Assembly: GCA_036971475.1 (NCBI GenBank)
Contig: JBAIZL010000008.1
Coordinates: 9,358,263 to 9,422,262, forward strand
Source: Prosapia bicincta
Lineage: Eukaryota > Arthropoda > Insecta > Hemiptera > Cercopidae
Reading direction: 5' to 3'
Length of the DNA stretch: 64,000 bases
Within the stretch, counting starts at the first letter, position 1, and each line of letters begins with the position of its first letter. Below the pieces are notes generated by a model. That model made no database searches, had not been told where the DNA came from, and saw nothing but the letters and a program-made list of their open reading frames with translations. The position numbers and the translations under genes were made by a program. Positions 58,123 to 64,000 of the stretch are shown here, piece after piece.

Positions 58123-61100
58123 TTTACATTACAGCTGGTATATGACATTTTTTGATACCCTAAACCTAGCTCACAGTCTGTTGAGCTACACAACACGAAT
58201 ATCAAAACTTCTTTTGCCACAAAAATATTTTCAGTTCCTTTCTACACGTTTTTATTTTTACACATATAAAAAGTAGAAACAATAATTCTCAAAAACAATG
58301 GTTTAGTGTGCCAGCCTTGTTACATTTTGTGGAATTAGAACATTTGTGCTAGAGGAGCTAATGTAGCAATTGTGATAGATCATTTTATAAAGCCTTAAAT
58401 CATCTTCATAGGCATTCTTACATGGTGTGGATAAAAAACTACATTTGTAAGCAAAAAACATATTTTAAAATTTTGTATTATTGTTCAAAAACTCGGTACA
58501 GTCCTATATATGAACGGTGTTAACATCCTTGTAATCTGGTGTTTTTAATAATCCAGCAGAGCTTTGGTTCCATATCTGAAGGAAGATTGATAGAAGGAAT
58601 GTATCTCTTTTTAAATGACAATAAAAACATTAATACCTGTTAAACTAAGTTTTAGATGTACATTTAACTATGGTAGCCAAAATTTGTTTTTTATATAAAG
58701 CCTCGAGGAATTTGTTTAGAAGAAAACTAAAATAAAAAGTTATCAAATAAATACTGAACTGTATTGTTTGCTTAATTTACCAAATAATTTTAGACAAAAA
58801 GCATATTTCCCCTTTATTCTGTCTGAGAACTTTATGTAGTATGTTTATTGATAACAAAATATTTGGAAATATATTACTTCACTTGTTTGGTATGCCAGAA
58901 AAATTGTTGTTTTTTATTTTTTTTGTGAAGATGTAAAATAACGTATGGAATCTAATAAATTGTGGAATTTGTGTGTATAACAAACAAAGCTTTTATTATG
59001 GACACATTTGCATGCGATTATGTAAAATTGTATTCTTAATTTGTAGATGAGTGTCAAGGAAACAAGTGAGGGCTTGGAACGAGCAATTGATCACATGTGC
59101 CGCAAGACCAGAGACCTACGTAGACAACTACGAAAGGCTGTTGTTGATCATGTATCAGATAGGTAAATTCTGCCACATTTAAAAATCTAAAACAATTTTT
59201 ATATAAAGTGTTAATGTTTAAAGCAAATTAAATATTTCACATGTTTGAACTAATTTAAACCCGGGCAATTACAGTTATTTAAATATTTGTATAAAAAATT
59301 AATATTTGTTATCACTGCATGCATAGACAACAGTACAAGTAAAAATATTTAGTAGTTTTATTCTGTTTTCTTTCCTCACAGGATCAATAGATTTAGAAAA
59401 TATTAGCAATTGTGAATTTTACAGACTTTATAATGTATATGTGTCTGTTTGTCATTTATTTATCTTTGATATAAATAAATTTAACCTTATTCCGTTTAAT
59501 GTTAGGTTTGTTTTAGATCCTTAACTTACTTAGGTTTTGATCAGGTTTACAAAAATTATTAAAACGGCTGTGAAATTTCTTTTTAAAAAACTATTACATT
59601 TTATCTTCTAAATGTTTTTGTGGCATTTTTTGTTATGTCCCTTCTCATGAGAAGAAGAACTATTTTATTTCATGAAATAAATAACACCTCTTAACCACAA
59701 ATAAACTTTTTTTTGTAAACAGATTATTGTAAGATTCCTCTGAAAGTAATTGCTTTCCAATCAAAAAGTAAATTAGGATTTAACTGAATAAAAAAAAGGT
59801 GCATTGTTAAAATGTTTTATTTATTTGATAAAAATTATGCCAAAGTTGCTTGTTATTATGTTTTTTTAACTTTCCTTAATTTTCTCATTGAGACATTTTC
59901 TGTTATGAGAGATAAATTCCGATTAAACAGTTTTGCAACAATATGTTAGCTCGGTGTTGCAAGATAAAGAGCATCCAGTATCATCTAGTTTATCCTGAAT
60001 ATAAAAGCATTATTTGTCTTAAATTTTATTCACCATCCACTGACATTAATATTTAAATGTTAGGGCCATACTATGTTCAGTATAACAGTTCTTGTGGAAC
60101 CATTGGGTGTGTTAGCACTGGATGTATGATAATATTTAACCTTATCTTTCTATTAGATATTTTGTCCAATTAATGTTATTGAATTTTCTTAGCTTCCTGG
60201 AAACTAGTGTACCATTGTTAGTATTAATCGAAGCAGCTCGTGCTGGAAATGAAAAAGAGGTAGAAGAGTACGCCTTAGTGTTTACTGAGCATGCTAACAA
60301 ACTTGTAGAGGTATGTATCACTCATAATGATATTTTTATTTTGCTTTCAAAGGATTATGAGAGACCATTATATCTTGTTTTATTCTTTAAAATATTAGAT
60401 AAAAAGCATAATGTAGATGCGAGAAGTGTAGCAAAATTTTAGCTATGTTTAATATATTGCCAACATTATGAAACGCATGCAACCCATATGTTTGATGCAA
60501 ACTAATATTTTCAATGCCATATCATATACCCATTGTTAGCAATATTTTTTATCCTGTGTTTAGCCATCAGTAATATTAAAATGATAATTTTCTTCACAAT
60601 CTCAGGTACTTTATTTTACTCACATTCAAGTATTGTTGAAGAAGGTTTACTTCTTCAACAGATGATTCGTTGAGGTAAATAGAAGATTTCCTAGAGACCG
60701 TTTAATTTTGAGTATCACAACAAATAATAAAAACATTACTTTACCTCTCCATTATCATATTCTACACTTTGCCCAAAATGATTCCCTTTTCCTAAAGCTC
60801 TTCAGAGAACTGTGAGAAAGAAATCGGTTTGACCAGGTGAAGTAGCAACAGTTTGGAATCAACAAAAACTTCTAAAAGGCTAGAGTAAGACTAGGAATTT
60901 CACAATGTGAAAGACAGTTTTAGTGCTTTTTAAACAAAGTATGACTATATTTATTTCTAAGCTCTATTGTTTCCTTACAACATTAGTATTTGACAACAAA
61001 TCACAACAGATGTGTTACAAGCATGCTTAACTGTTTCTAATAACAGGAAATCATCTGTAAAGAACTAATTGGTTTAAATAAAATGAGCTACCTACCAGTT

Positions 61101-63308
61101 GGTTAACCATTCTGTGAAATATATTGAAATACTTCTAAAAATTCAAAGATAATAACATATTTAAGACTGATTAAATGTTTAAACATTAAAGGTCAAGGAA
61201 CACTAAGGAATAAAATTGTTATGTGGAGAATTATTAGAAGATTATTTGCTAACACCATTGCTAAAGAGTGGAAAATCTAAACATAAAACCATATGAAACT
61301 GTAATCATAATCTGTTAGATAATTTGTAGACTGGATTTTTATGGTAGTAAAATACAAAAACAGAATTTTCTGTTGAATTTAAAAAGAAAGTGCTCAGTGA
61401 CAATTGTTTAAATAATTGCTAATTGAAAAATTACTATTAACATCTTCTGAAAAATGTTATAATGGATTTTTGTTATAAACAGTTGATTGTAATGAGTTTT
61501 TTTAGAGAAAAAATGTCAACTTAATTCTATAAGAAAATAAATTATGCAATTGGTCTCAGTATTAATAAAATTGTTTTAAATGATGAATCAACAATTTGGT
61601 TTTTTAAAATGCTTTTTTAAAGTTTCTTATTTTTAAGGTATTGGTCAAAATGTTTTTAACCGCAAGAACTGTGTTATATTTGTACATAAATTACATTTAA
61701 ACAAAAGATAAAGTAGTTAGAATATGAAATATGGAATTTTTATTTTGTTAATATATTGCTTATCTAATTACATATGGACTGCTGACACTAGCAAATACGA
61801 ATTTATTCCTTGCGTGAATTGAGTTGTATTCCGCTACAAAAATATTTTCAGTTATAAACCACTAAATATTATATTTATTCTGGTCTGATTGTTTTATTCA
61901 TTGTTTTGTACCTTAGTTAAATTATTATTTGTTAACTGATTATTATGCATAGTCATAATTAGTAACCAACAAATTAAAAGTTACAGTTTGAGGTTTGCTT
62001 TGGGTTCTAGGCTCCCACTATTATTATTATTGACCTAGTCTGTAAACCGCAATGGGTTGATAGGAAAACCCTTAATGAATTGTATTTATTTCATATATTT
62101 TAATTAAGAATTTTAATTAGGTCAAGCAAATCCAGTATCACACAATATATCTTATTTCATCTTATTTCATCTTAGTTATAAACTGTAATTTGGTAATAAG
62201 AACTGTATGAGTGGAACAAGAATGTTGTTCATTCTACAGTTGTATTTTATGGTCCTTCAGGAAGATATGGAAATTATAATATAAATACAGAAAATAAATG
62301 AGTTTATCATAAAGCATTTTGTATTTGTTATAATGATTTTTATTTTAGGTGGCAAATTTAGCCTGCAGCATGTCCAACAATGAAGATGGAGTTAAGATGG
62401 TGCGTTATGCAGCTGCTCAGATTGACGCTCTATGTCCACAAGTGATCAATGCTGCCCGAATATTAGCAGCTCGTCCTCGATCCAAAGTTGCTCAAGAAAA
62501 CATGGATGTGTTCAGAGATGCTTGGGAAAATCAAGTTCGAGTTCTAACAGAGGCTGTGGACGACATTACCACAATAGATGATTTCTTAGCTGTATCTGGT
62601 ATGTTTCTTCAGCATATTAAAATTTTCACTTCTAATGCTATTGCATTTTAGCTACACATTTAGTATTAATTAGTTATATTAATTTTAAGTGATACATTTG
62701 GAAGGTTTATCTGTCTGATTTGAAAATGAGCAGTTACAAAAAAGGAGACAAATTGGCAAAAAACACTTCTAGATAGTTGATCCCAATAAATACATGTCAG
62801 ATAACAGTCTTCTTGCATAGCAATTTTCAAAGACAAAATATGTTTGTTAATAAAGAGTTTATAATTTAAATTGATAGTTTCAAGGAGGTTGATAAAGCTA
62901 ATGATTGCGTATTCATTTTCATAAGAAAGTTTAAAATATTTTACCAAACAATGTAACATAGTTTTGGAAATAGAAGTTCCATAAATATATTTAAATTTTC
63001 AGAAAATACTTCCATTTTGATTTAAAGAAATATATTAAAAGATGGTTACTTTATGTGAACTCTGATAATGGAACCAAAAGCTTAGATTTGTTTTATTTTA
63101 TTTTTAGAAAATCATATCTTGGAGGATGTAAACAAATGTGTACTAGCTTTGCAAGAAGGTGATGGAGATACACTAGACAGGACAGCGGGTGCAATAAGAG
63201 GCCGTTCAGCTCGAGTAGCTAATGTTGTTACCGCAGAGATGGACAACTACGAACCTGGCATGTACACAATGCGTGTACTTGAAGCTATCAAAGTTCTAAG
63301 AGATCAAG
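30336..63308 (+). CDS. alpha-Cat: alpha-catenin, exons 1-10 (5' part of the coding region)
   Basis: Alpha-catenin links beta-catenin/cadherin at adherens junctions to actin; it also dimerises and binds vinculin. Ten coding exons (30336-30437, 43870-44059, 44854-45020, 45201-45410, 46988-47164, 47277-47480, 59047-59162, 60193-60310, 62349-62598, 63108-63308) join in frame to 578 codons plus one base. The start MTDHFGQIALKWDPKNLEIR and later blocks such as RPSLEERLESIISGAALMAD and EAVDDITTIDDFLAV are diagnostic. It covers the N-terminal beta-catenin-binding and dimerisation region and most of the M region; the actin-binding domain lies beyond the window. Introns of 11-13 kb hold many transposons. 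The open exon at 63308 ends with one base of a Val codon. Confidence 0.97.
30690..31085 (+). mobile_element. PLE family B 3' fragment
   Basis: The + strand begins with KKTQPKSNFAIHIQ, as in the fragment at 25720, and decays through stops. It ends with GCATTGAACAATGCAC, a loop, GTGC, then AAAATGCGTCTGATG near 31050. The hairpin followed by an A-rich/GAAAC box is the family's terminus and is also found in the inverted pairs at 42225-42495 and 63727-63880. Lies in alpha-catenin intron 1. Confidence 0.65.
31248..31252 (+). repeat. Target-site duplication of BEL/Pao element, left
   Basis: AGTTA immediately before the LTR, repeated at 39334-39338; 5 bp is usual for BEL/Pao integrases. Confidence 0.9.
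31253..32066 (-). repeat. 3' LTR of the BEL/Pao element (814 bp)
   Basis: Starts TGTTTAATCC and ends CGAACA in + orientation, same length as 38520-39333, differing at only a few bases (for example CACAATACT/CACAGTACT, ATACGTC/ATATGTC). The close match means a young insertion. Confidence 0.95.
32181..36083 (-). CDS. BEL/Pao pol polyprotein
   Basis: 1300 codons, no stop. Domains in order: retropepsin-like protease with DPGSQ near residue 34; a GWVIMG box near 165; reverse transcriptase with catalytic Asp near 359 and YVDD at 435-438; Pao-type RNase H region with CDGSEAGYA and FTDSEIVLHW; integrase zinc-binding HHCC (H...H...CIRC) and DDE core (VGVDFAGPF, SDNGTNF, GLWEAAVKS); and the C-terminal DUF5641-type domain ending PVNKLVGFP. 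There is no convincing ATG at its start: the frame is open upstream to the UGA at 36153-36155. Expression therefore probably depends on readthrough from gag. Confidence 0.95.
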   Translation of the reverse strand: MSCNITSSLALLGTAQVIIQDQFGRPLPFRALIDPGSQISVITKHASTLLNLPARKSNLSLIGVAAKTTRIHEYVTLLIFSRHDPGVMLTAEAAVLPRITDPLPSTALAPCIRAQYQHLPLADPQFDTPSGVDIILGADIFTQILVNGPCNIIHGQPSALNTRLGWVIMGSIPYSMPQQPCVFITTLKSINDNIRRFWEVEEVAPANHLSPEDQLCEELFATTTDRDATGRYIVALPFKPETISLKSNRNTVLASYHALERRLSRQPEVAIQYHQFMAEYIALGHMYPALKASDYLIPHHCVFKTTSSTTKLRVVFNASSPDCHANTLNQQMLSGPKLQKDLANLIISFRLYTYAVCTDIKMMYRQILVRPEDRSYQHILYRASPQSPLTEYELATVTYGLTPSAYLALRTLEQLVKDEGTRYPTASEAILHQTYVDDVVAGADTPEAAKTLIQELIDIFARAGLELRKWSSNEPSLLATLPSSHLENPLLFQDESAAIKILGLQWNPSSDSFSYQTQTFTLVPTKRTILSYVARTFDPLGFLTPITFWIKAFLKRLWLEKLDWDQPLPTPLLDQWDSFLVHFACLSDIQIPRHVGTRSASHRIVGFCDGSEAGYAASIYLRSELNGSVNVSLLKAKSKVAPVKLLTIPRLELCGALLLAKLYKSIQPALNFIPIANTLFFTDSEIVLHWIQTPPHQLKTFVANRIAEIVSITSMDHWFHVSTLDNPADVASRGCLPDQLATHPLWWHGPPWLLYCPTTWNLSRPKGTNPDQTETKVEAKVNCTAVQEPNRLMEIIEQHSSLTTLHHVFAYVLRFIDHCRNKSMAIGHHHNTRYKAKAASVKPTLRPLSVQELDNAKALCVKLVQTSGFSEALQKLHAGKRVNDHLRNLTPFIDAHGLLRVGGRLDHSSLSYDSKHPLLLPKRHHYVDLICDHYHKLALHAGPRTTQALINSEFWVIALRSLLRQRIHACIRCFRMQTKPRQPMMAPLPSSRVTPSPPFYRVGVDFAGPFDTKANHLRTSKLLKAYLCLFVCMTTKAVHLELVTDLSTDAFLAALHRFTARRGLPSEIYSDNGTNFTGAANRLNDVYKFLDRSSSLIERKLADQRISWHFNPPAAPHFGGLWEAAVKSAKLLLRRTVGNTTLTAEELSTLFIRIEAILNSRPIFEVSPDPSEGASFLTPGHFLIGRPLLSLPEECYTEPPLKSRWSMLQQMSNRFWKIWSTQYLHTQIQRHKWNKDSTPLKENQLVFITGEHSSPLHWPMGRIISLHPGQDHVSRVATIQTAHGQLRRPVNKLVGFPHHP
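36153..36155 (-). promoter_or_regulatory. Candidate readthrough stop codon between gag and pol
   Basis: Minus strand reads CAG CAA TGA CTA GCC. The 23 codons between this UGA and 36083 are all open and pol follows without a frame change. UGA CUA is a known strongly leaky context for translational readthrough. Confidence 0.75.
36153..38123 (-). CDS. BEL/Pao gag
   Basis: 656 codons from the first ATG (38121-38123); a second ATG at 38094-38096 (MEINTEYY) is an equally likely start. The N-terminal half is a coiled-coil/capsid-like region of the DUF1759 type (TMPSFSGNSNEWIDFITMFD). The C-terminal part has two copies of a zinc-knuckle module (CYYCG...C, CSNCLGSHF...C, CKQCGESHHTLLH), at residues about 417-489 and 585-656. 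The frame ends in TGA followed directly by CTAG, and pol continues in the same frame. Confidence 0.93.
   Translation of the reverse strand: MFVVLKFIKMEINTEYYLSKLRDIVGELEQVKNVLNDKEIPEGLAREIRRIQSNFIETYEILEKTFASQVADLAENAFKIKKQFQDTYLPMLAKYPNIIKTEVKLTSQVNPGTSSPHLPNLTMPSFSGNSNEWIDFITMFDSMVHCNSNINAIQKFQYLKSALKGDALAIVTGLTISEHNYDIAYQALRNRYANPRRLADHYFQIIKDFKPIKNASQSELNRFLTAHSNAVCALKAVQLDDLADFLLFQMSVGNLDAQTRLNFETRLGTNQMPTYRLLNDFVTEQARAMELLNQPSAATAVNSRLGQQPRVMVSALNDSNNSGAPNLNIDHVEANLEAEHSPTVQPSTSYVSTATSQMLPRTHAPRPMMQSPIRPSAGGRQGNVPPIMNAPRLSVFRHRLPPLHMAQANISTTHTGMCYYCGSNHNVFNCQSFLELTVSERKSAIVKLRRCSNCLGSHFQSKCKSMKQCKQCGESHHTLLHDNSPAQQRLFSPRHTRSTARPNLTLGHSPRFQSVASNDNSHQNKDAQGTIQSKRAAPVTMQPVNQPLQPNLLPIMSAPRTSTFRNRSPPLNLNQSNMPTTRVGKCYYCGESHCIINCQRFISLTIAERIDAISKLQRCYNCLGSHYQAQCQSRHRCRQCSQAHHTLLHNDAPPQQ
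38502..38519 (-). other. Primer binding site of BEL/Pao element
   Basis: Minus strand just inside the 5' LTR reads T-TGGTCCCCACTGGGCC. It begins with TGG as tRNA primer sites do; the tRNA was not identified. Confidence 0.55.
38520..39333 (-). repeat. 5' LTR of the BEL/Pao element (814 bp)
   Basis: Same length and nearly same sequence as 31253-32066; followed by AGTTA at 39334-39338. Confidence 0.95.
39934..40314. mobile_element. Tigger-type MITE with internal 50-bp repeats
   Basis: Ends TACAGTAGAGTCTCGATAAT at 39934 and, on the minus strand from 40314, TACAGTAGTCTAGAATTTTT, flanked by TA. No coding content. Between the ends, CATTTCTTGG starts at 40111 and 40161 and CATTTTTTGG at 40211: three 50-bp tandem units. 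Confidence 0.7.
41040..41890 (+). pseudogene. Tc1/mariner-superfamily transposase relic
   Basis: The + strand gives an HTH-like piece near 41240-41330 (RPRKSAH, then LNISDRTLRRIMKLTK). After broken text comes the catalytic-domain piece near 41690-41800 (HKDGTVSHTNRVNKSILNDA, then FPNQI). The last part matches the QQDGA-AHTAR...L---FP-R-IS pattern of insect mariner-type transposases with substitutions, including at the catalytic Asp neighbourhood. Many stops: inactive. Confidence 0.65.
42225..42495. repeat. ORF-less inverted pair of PLE family B termini
   Basis: 42225-42320 (inverted) and 42410-42495 (direct) both carry AACAATGCAC-type text, then a GTGC...ATGTCTGCTGA-like block and GATGTTTTGC. 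They are separated by about 90 bases without coding capacity. Related to 31010-31085 and 63727-63880. Confidence 0.6.
43531..43573. repeat. (TA)n microsatellite
   Basis: Pure TA tract, left border of a PLE 3' fragment. Confidence 0.95.
43574..43738 (+). mobile_element. PLE 3' terminal fragment between two (TA)n tracts
   Basis: Contains TTGACAAAGACCACTGTGTG then GTTGAAAT (43623-43650) and AGTCTGTCAGTCTCCTAGTC near 43710-43730, both shared with 9440-9600. The hairpin stem here is ACCAC/GTGGT instead of GATCA/TGATC. Confidence 0.65.
43739..43802. repeat. (TA)n microsatellite
   Basis: Pure TA tract starting exactly where similarity to the PLE terminus at 9596 ends. Confidence 0.95.
43870..44059 (+). 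CDS. alpha-Cat: alpha-catenin coding exon 2
   Basis: Acceptor TTTTAG before 43870, donor GTAAGA at 44060. Encodes VTTLVNTKGPSKKKKGRSKR and on to EEVRKT; phase 1 exit. Part of the beta-catenin-binding N-terminal region. Confidence 0.96.
44854..45020 (+). CDS. alpha-Cat: alpha-catenin coding exon 3
   Basis: Acceptor TCAAAG before 44854 (a less pyrimidine-rich AG), donor GTAAGT at 45021. GEAMSIAAREFADDPCSSLK through LLKSLRV; phase 0 exit. Confidence 0.95.
45201..45410 (+). CDS. alpha-Cat: alpha-catenin coding exon 4
   Basis: Acceptor TTTATTAG, donor GTACAT at 45411. VEDDLEKVKNASSQGELLDN through AAKRQQELKDPQ to TASK; 70 codons, phase 0. Confidence 0.96.
45484..45553. repeat. 35-bp tandem duplication
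   Basis: CAGATAATTTTACATTTCTG and the following 15 bases occur twice in succession, in the intron after exon 4. Confidence 0.85.
46988..47164 (+). CDS. alpha-Cat: alpha-catenin coding exon 5
   Basis: Acceptor CTTGTAG, donor GTTAGT at 47165. VYVRHPELAAAKANRDYVFK through GELAAALDDFD; 59 codons, phase 0. Confidence 0.95.
47277..47480 (+). CDS. alpha-Cat: alpha-catenin coding exon 6
   Basis: Acceptor ATTTAG, donor GTAAGA at 47481. Contains RPSLEERLESIISGAALMAD and the RRERIVAECNAVRQALQDLL block, ending SEYMSN. The most conserved exon; start of the M region with the vinculin-binding part. Confidence 0.97.
48621..48759. repeat. 46-bp tandem repeat, three copies
   Basis: Units start CATTGATTCACTAGTTTGTT at 48621, 48667 and 48713 and read without differences. 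Confidence 0.93.
48840..50110 (+). pseudogene. hAT transposase relic (GTF2IRD2/ZBED-like type)
   Basis: 48900-49165 reads a BED-finger-like start, CLICNKTMAVFKEYLIKCHY then ETKHFQNYSKYTG, as in GTF2IRD2-type hAT transposases. Further pieces follow: LLEKLEKVSYHIILP with a KKDSLVPNF segment (49390-49530), and the C-terminal dimerisation part YLALLEFYKNFPLLQFYNVY then FRMFSVF and TYF (49900-50020). The stops and frame changes between them show it is dead. Lies in the alpha-catenin intron 47481-59046. Confidence 0.7.
50238..50637. repeat. Inverted pair of PLE family C termini with canonical CTGATGA and GAAA boxes
   Basis: Left arm 50238-50376 and right arm 50511-50637 are complementary over about 125 bases. 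The right arm reads ACTGATGA, AGATC, a loop, GATC, GAAAATG then CTGTCTCAGTAG. The left arm, read on the minus strand, has the same with a different loop (ACTGATGAAAATCAC...GCGATCGAAAACG). The interior has no coding capacity. Confidence 0.75.
50650..52360. other. Intron sequence, nothing recognised
   Basis: AT-rich intron 6 sequence of alpha-catenin; a short (TTA)n run is near 51946-51960. Confidence 0.5.
52370..53330 (-). pseudogene. Mariner-like transposase relic
   Basis: On the minus strand, 53110-53010 reads KPLLITDDLKENVEKMIQRN, the second HTH region of mariner transposases. 52520-52390 reads a DFKEEV then VRSLVECNGIKQLVTRYKCL ending with an AAYIEK-like tail, matching the typical mariner C-terminus (G-I-KLV-RW-KC---DGDY-EK). 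The middle is badly decayed. Confidence 0.6.
54486..54576. repeat. Nested hairpin
   Basis: ACACTTTTGATATTACTTGC at 54488-54507 is complementary to 54555-54574. Inside lies a second hairpin, ACTTGCGA/TCGCAAGT (54502-54509 and 54529-54536). Confidence 0.85.
54923..57907. mobile_element. Unidentified 2.9-kb unit bounded by a 26-bp direct repeat
   Basis: TCTTCTCAGTCTGAAAGGTT-GCAATT occurs at 54923-54948 and 57882-57907 in direct orientation. The enclosed sequence differs in style from the intron around it: repeated 'ACCCTTT' and 'TTTTAATTAA' motifs, then a GC-richer block at 57200-57700 with short open frames on both strands. No domain was recognised. It could be a large solo LTR or a non-autonomous element. 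Confidence 0.35.
58084..58120. repeat. (TA)n microsatellite
   Basis: TA tract abutting a PLE endonuclease relic at 58120-58155. Confidence 0.95.
58120..58215 (-). pseudogene. PLE endonuclease relic
   Basis: AAATTTACATTACAGCTGGT and the next 15 bases closely match 8950-8985. The minus strand reads KNVIYQL-stop-CKF, the same GIY region, cut off by the TA tract. Confidence 0.55.
59047..59162 (+). CDS. alpha-Cat: alpha-catenin coding exon 7
   Basis: Acceptor TTGTAG, donor GTAAAT at 59163. MSVKETSEGLERAIDHMCRK through RQLRKAVVDHVSD; phase 2 exit (AG + C gives Ser). Insect-type sequence in this variable segment. Confidence 0.95.
60193..60310 (+). CDS. alpha-Cat: alpha-catenin coding exon 8
   Basis: Acceptor TTTTCTTAG, donor GTATGT at 60311. 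FLETSVPLLVLIEAARAGNE through EHANKLVE; phase 0 exit. Confidence 0.96.
60311..62348. other. alpha-catenin intron, no features recognised
   Basis: AT-rich; no repeat or coding relic that I can name. Confidence 0.5.
62349..62598 (+). CDS. alpha-Cat: alpha-catenin coding exon 9
   Basis: Acceptor ATTTTAG, donor GTATGT at 62599. VANLACSMSNNEDGVKMVRY through EAVDDITTIDDFLAVS; phase 1 exit. Confidence 0.97.
63108..63308 (+). CDS. alpha-Cat: alpha-catenin coding exon 10
   Basis: Acceptor TTTTTAG, donor GTATTT at 63309. ENHILEDVNKCVLALQEGDG through DNYEPGMYTMRVLEAIKVLR-DQ; phase 1 exit. The next exon lies beyond the window. Confidence 0.95.
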
Positions 63309-63726
63309 GTATTTGCACTTTTCTGTCCAATACTTTAACATCTTTTTAAAAACAGGTTTCCATTTATTATAGCAGTTTTAAATATGTAATGACAGATTAT
63401 TACATAACAAAAGACAATGACAGATTTTGTAATTACAAAAATATTATACCTAATTAAGGTTTTGATATTTTACGTTGTCCATTATTAATTAAAGTTTTAT
63501 ACTAACTTACTCATCAGCTTTCCTGATGCTATATCAGAATAAAAGAATTTAAAGGAAACTTGTTTTGAAAAAATTCTATTTAAATTGTATCATTTTTATT
63601 GAAAATAAATTTTGGACTGGGAAAACATATCAACGTGTCACTTAAATTTTATTTATTCAAACACAGTGTTTCAGTTGTACATTTTAAGGTTTCTGTATGA
63701 TACTTATTTCTTAATTCACTTGGCAA

Positions 63727-63880
63727 AAAACAACTACTTACTGATATCCCCACACAGACGTATTTCACACTCGATCAGTGCATTGTTCAATGTTGTGATT
63801 CACGGTTAAGACTGACCAAGTGCGAAACATCTCTGCTGAGAAACATCATTAAAAGATGGGATTTTTTCAAGTGAATTAAT
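63727..63880. repeat. Compact inverted pair of PLE family B termini
   Basis: 63727-63797 inverted (GATCAGTGCATTGTTCAATG on the + strand) and 63800-63880 direct (CTGACCAAGTGCGAAACATC then TCTGCTGAGAAACATCA). The two termini are almost back to back, with no interior. Confidence 0.6.
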
Positions 63881-64000
63881 AAATAAATATTTAATGATTT
63901 TTATTCAGTATTCAATTCAATTGAACTTCTTTCTATATATGTACACCATAAATTATAGGATAGATTTACTATTTCAGAAACCTTTAAGAGGTTATATTTA

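Noticed and set aside
1..64000. tRNA, rRNA, CRISPR or bacterial-type operon signals
   Set aside because: None seen. Spliced animal genes and eukaryotic transposons account for the recognisable content.

Overview
This window is nuclear DNA of an arthropod, most likely an insect. It is AT-rich, has spliced genes with long introns, carries an alpha-catenin with insect-type sequence, and is packed with the transposon classes common in insect genomes (BEL/Pao, piggyBac, mariner, Tigger/pogo, hAT, RNase H-bearing LINEs and many Penelope-like elements, PLEs). There are no operons, tRNAs, rRNAs or CRISPR arrays that I can support.

Three host genes can be supported, all on the + strand. (1) A single terminal exon of an unidentified gene ends at 4530. 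(2) The last four coding exons of a CtIP/RBBP8/Sae2 homologue lie at about 6824-13287. They hold the C-terminal zinc-binding DNA-repair domain, and the N-terminal exons were not found. (3) The first ten coding exons of alpha-catenin run from 30336 to 63308. They encode about 578 residues (beta-catenin-binding/dimerisation region and most of the M domain), with canonical GT/AG junctions and consistent phases. The gene continues past the right edge.

Region by region: 1-600 is a PLE reverse transcriptase remnant. 2567-4193 is a 5'-truncated LINE with target-site duplications. 7150-9720 (inside a CtIP intron) holds LINE and PLE debris. 14041-15340 is a PLE fragment flanked by 164-bp inverted repeats. 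15661-18952 is a run of mariner and Tigger fossils. 21194-23945 is a nearly complete piggyBac element with TTAA ends, nested in the loop of an older inverted repeat. 25520-27060 is two PLE fragments. 28080-29420 is a foldback-like element with a minisatellite core in both orientations. 31253-39333 is a complete, young BEL/Pao LTR retrotransposon, antisense in the first coding intron of alpha-catenin. 39900-43800 and 47480-59046 (introns) hold further DNA-transposon and PLE relics.

The most interesting signals are these. The BEL/Pao gag and pol frames are separated by a single in-frame UGA in a strongly leaky context. A hairpin followed by GAAA(C), resembling a degenerate hammerhead ribozyme, recurs in the termini of several PLE families, often as an inverted pair; in one comparison the stem covaries between invariant flanks. 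All four long (TA)n tracts abut PLE-like or PLE-terminus-like sequence. The foldback element has a two-orientation minisatellite.
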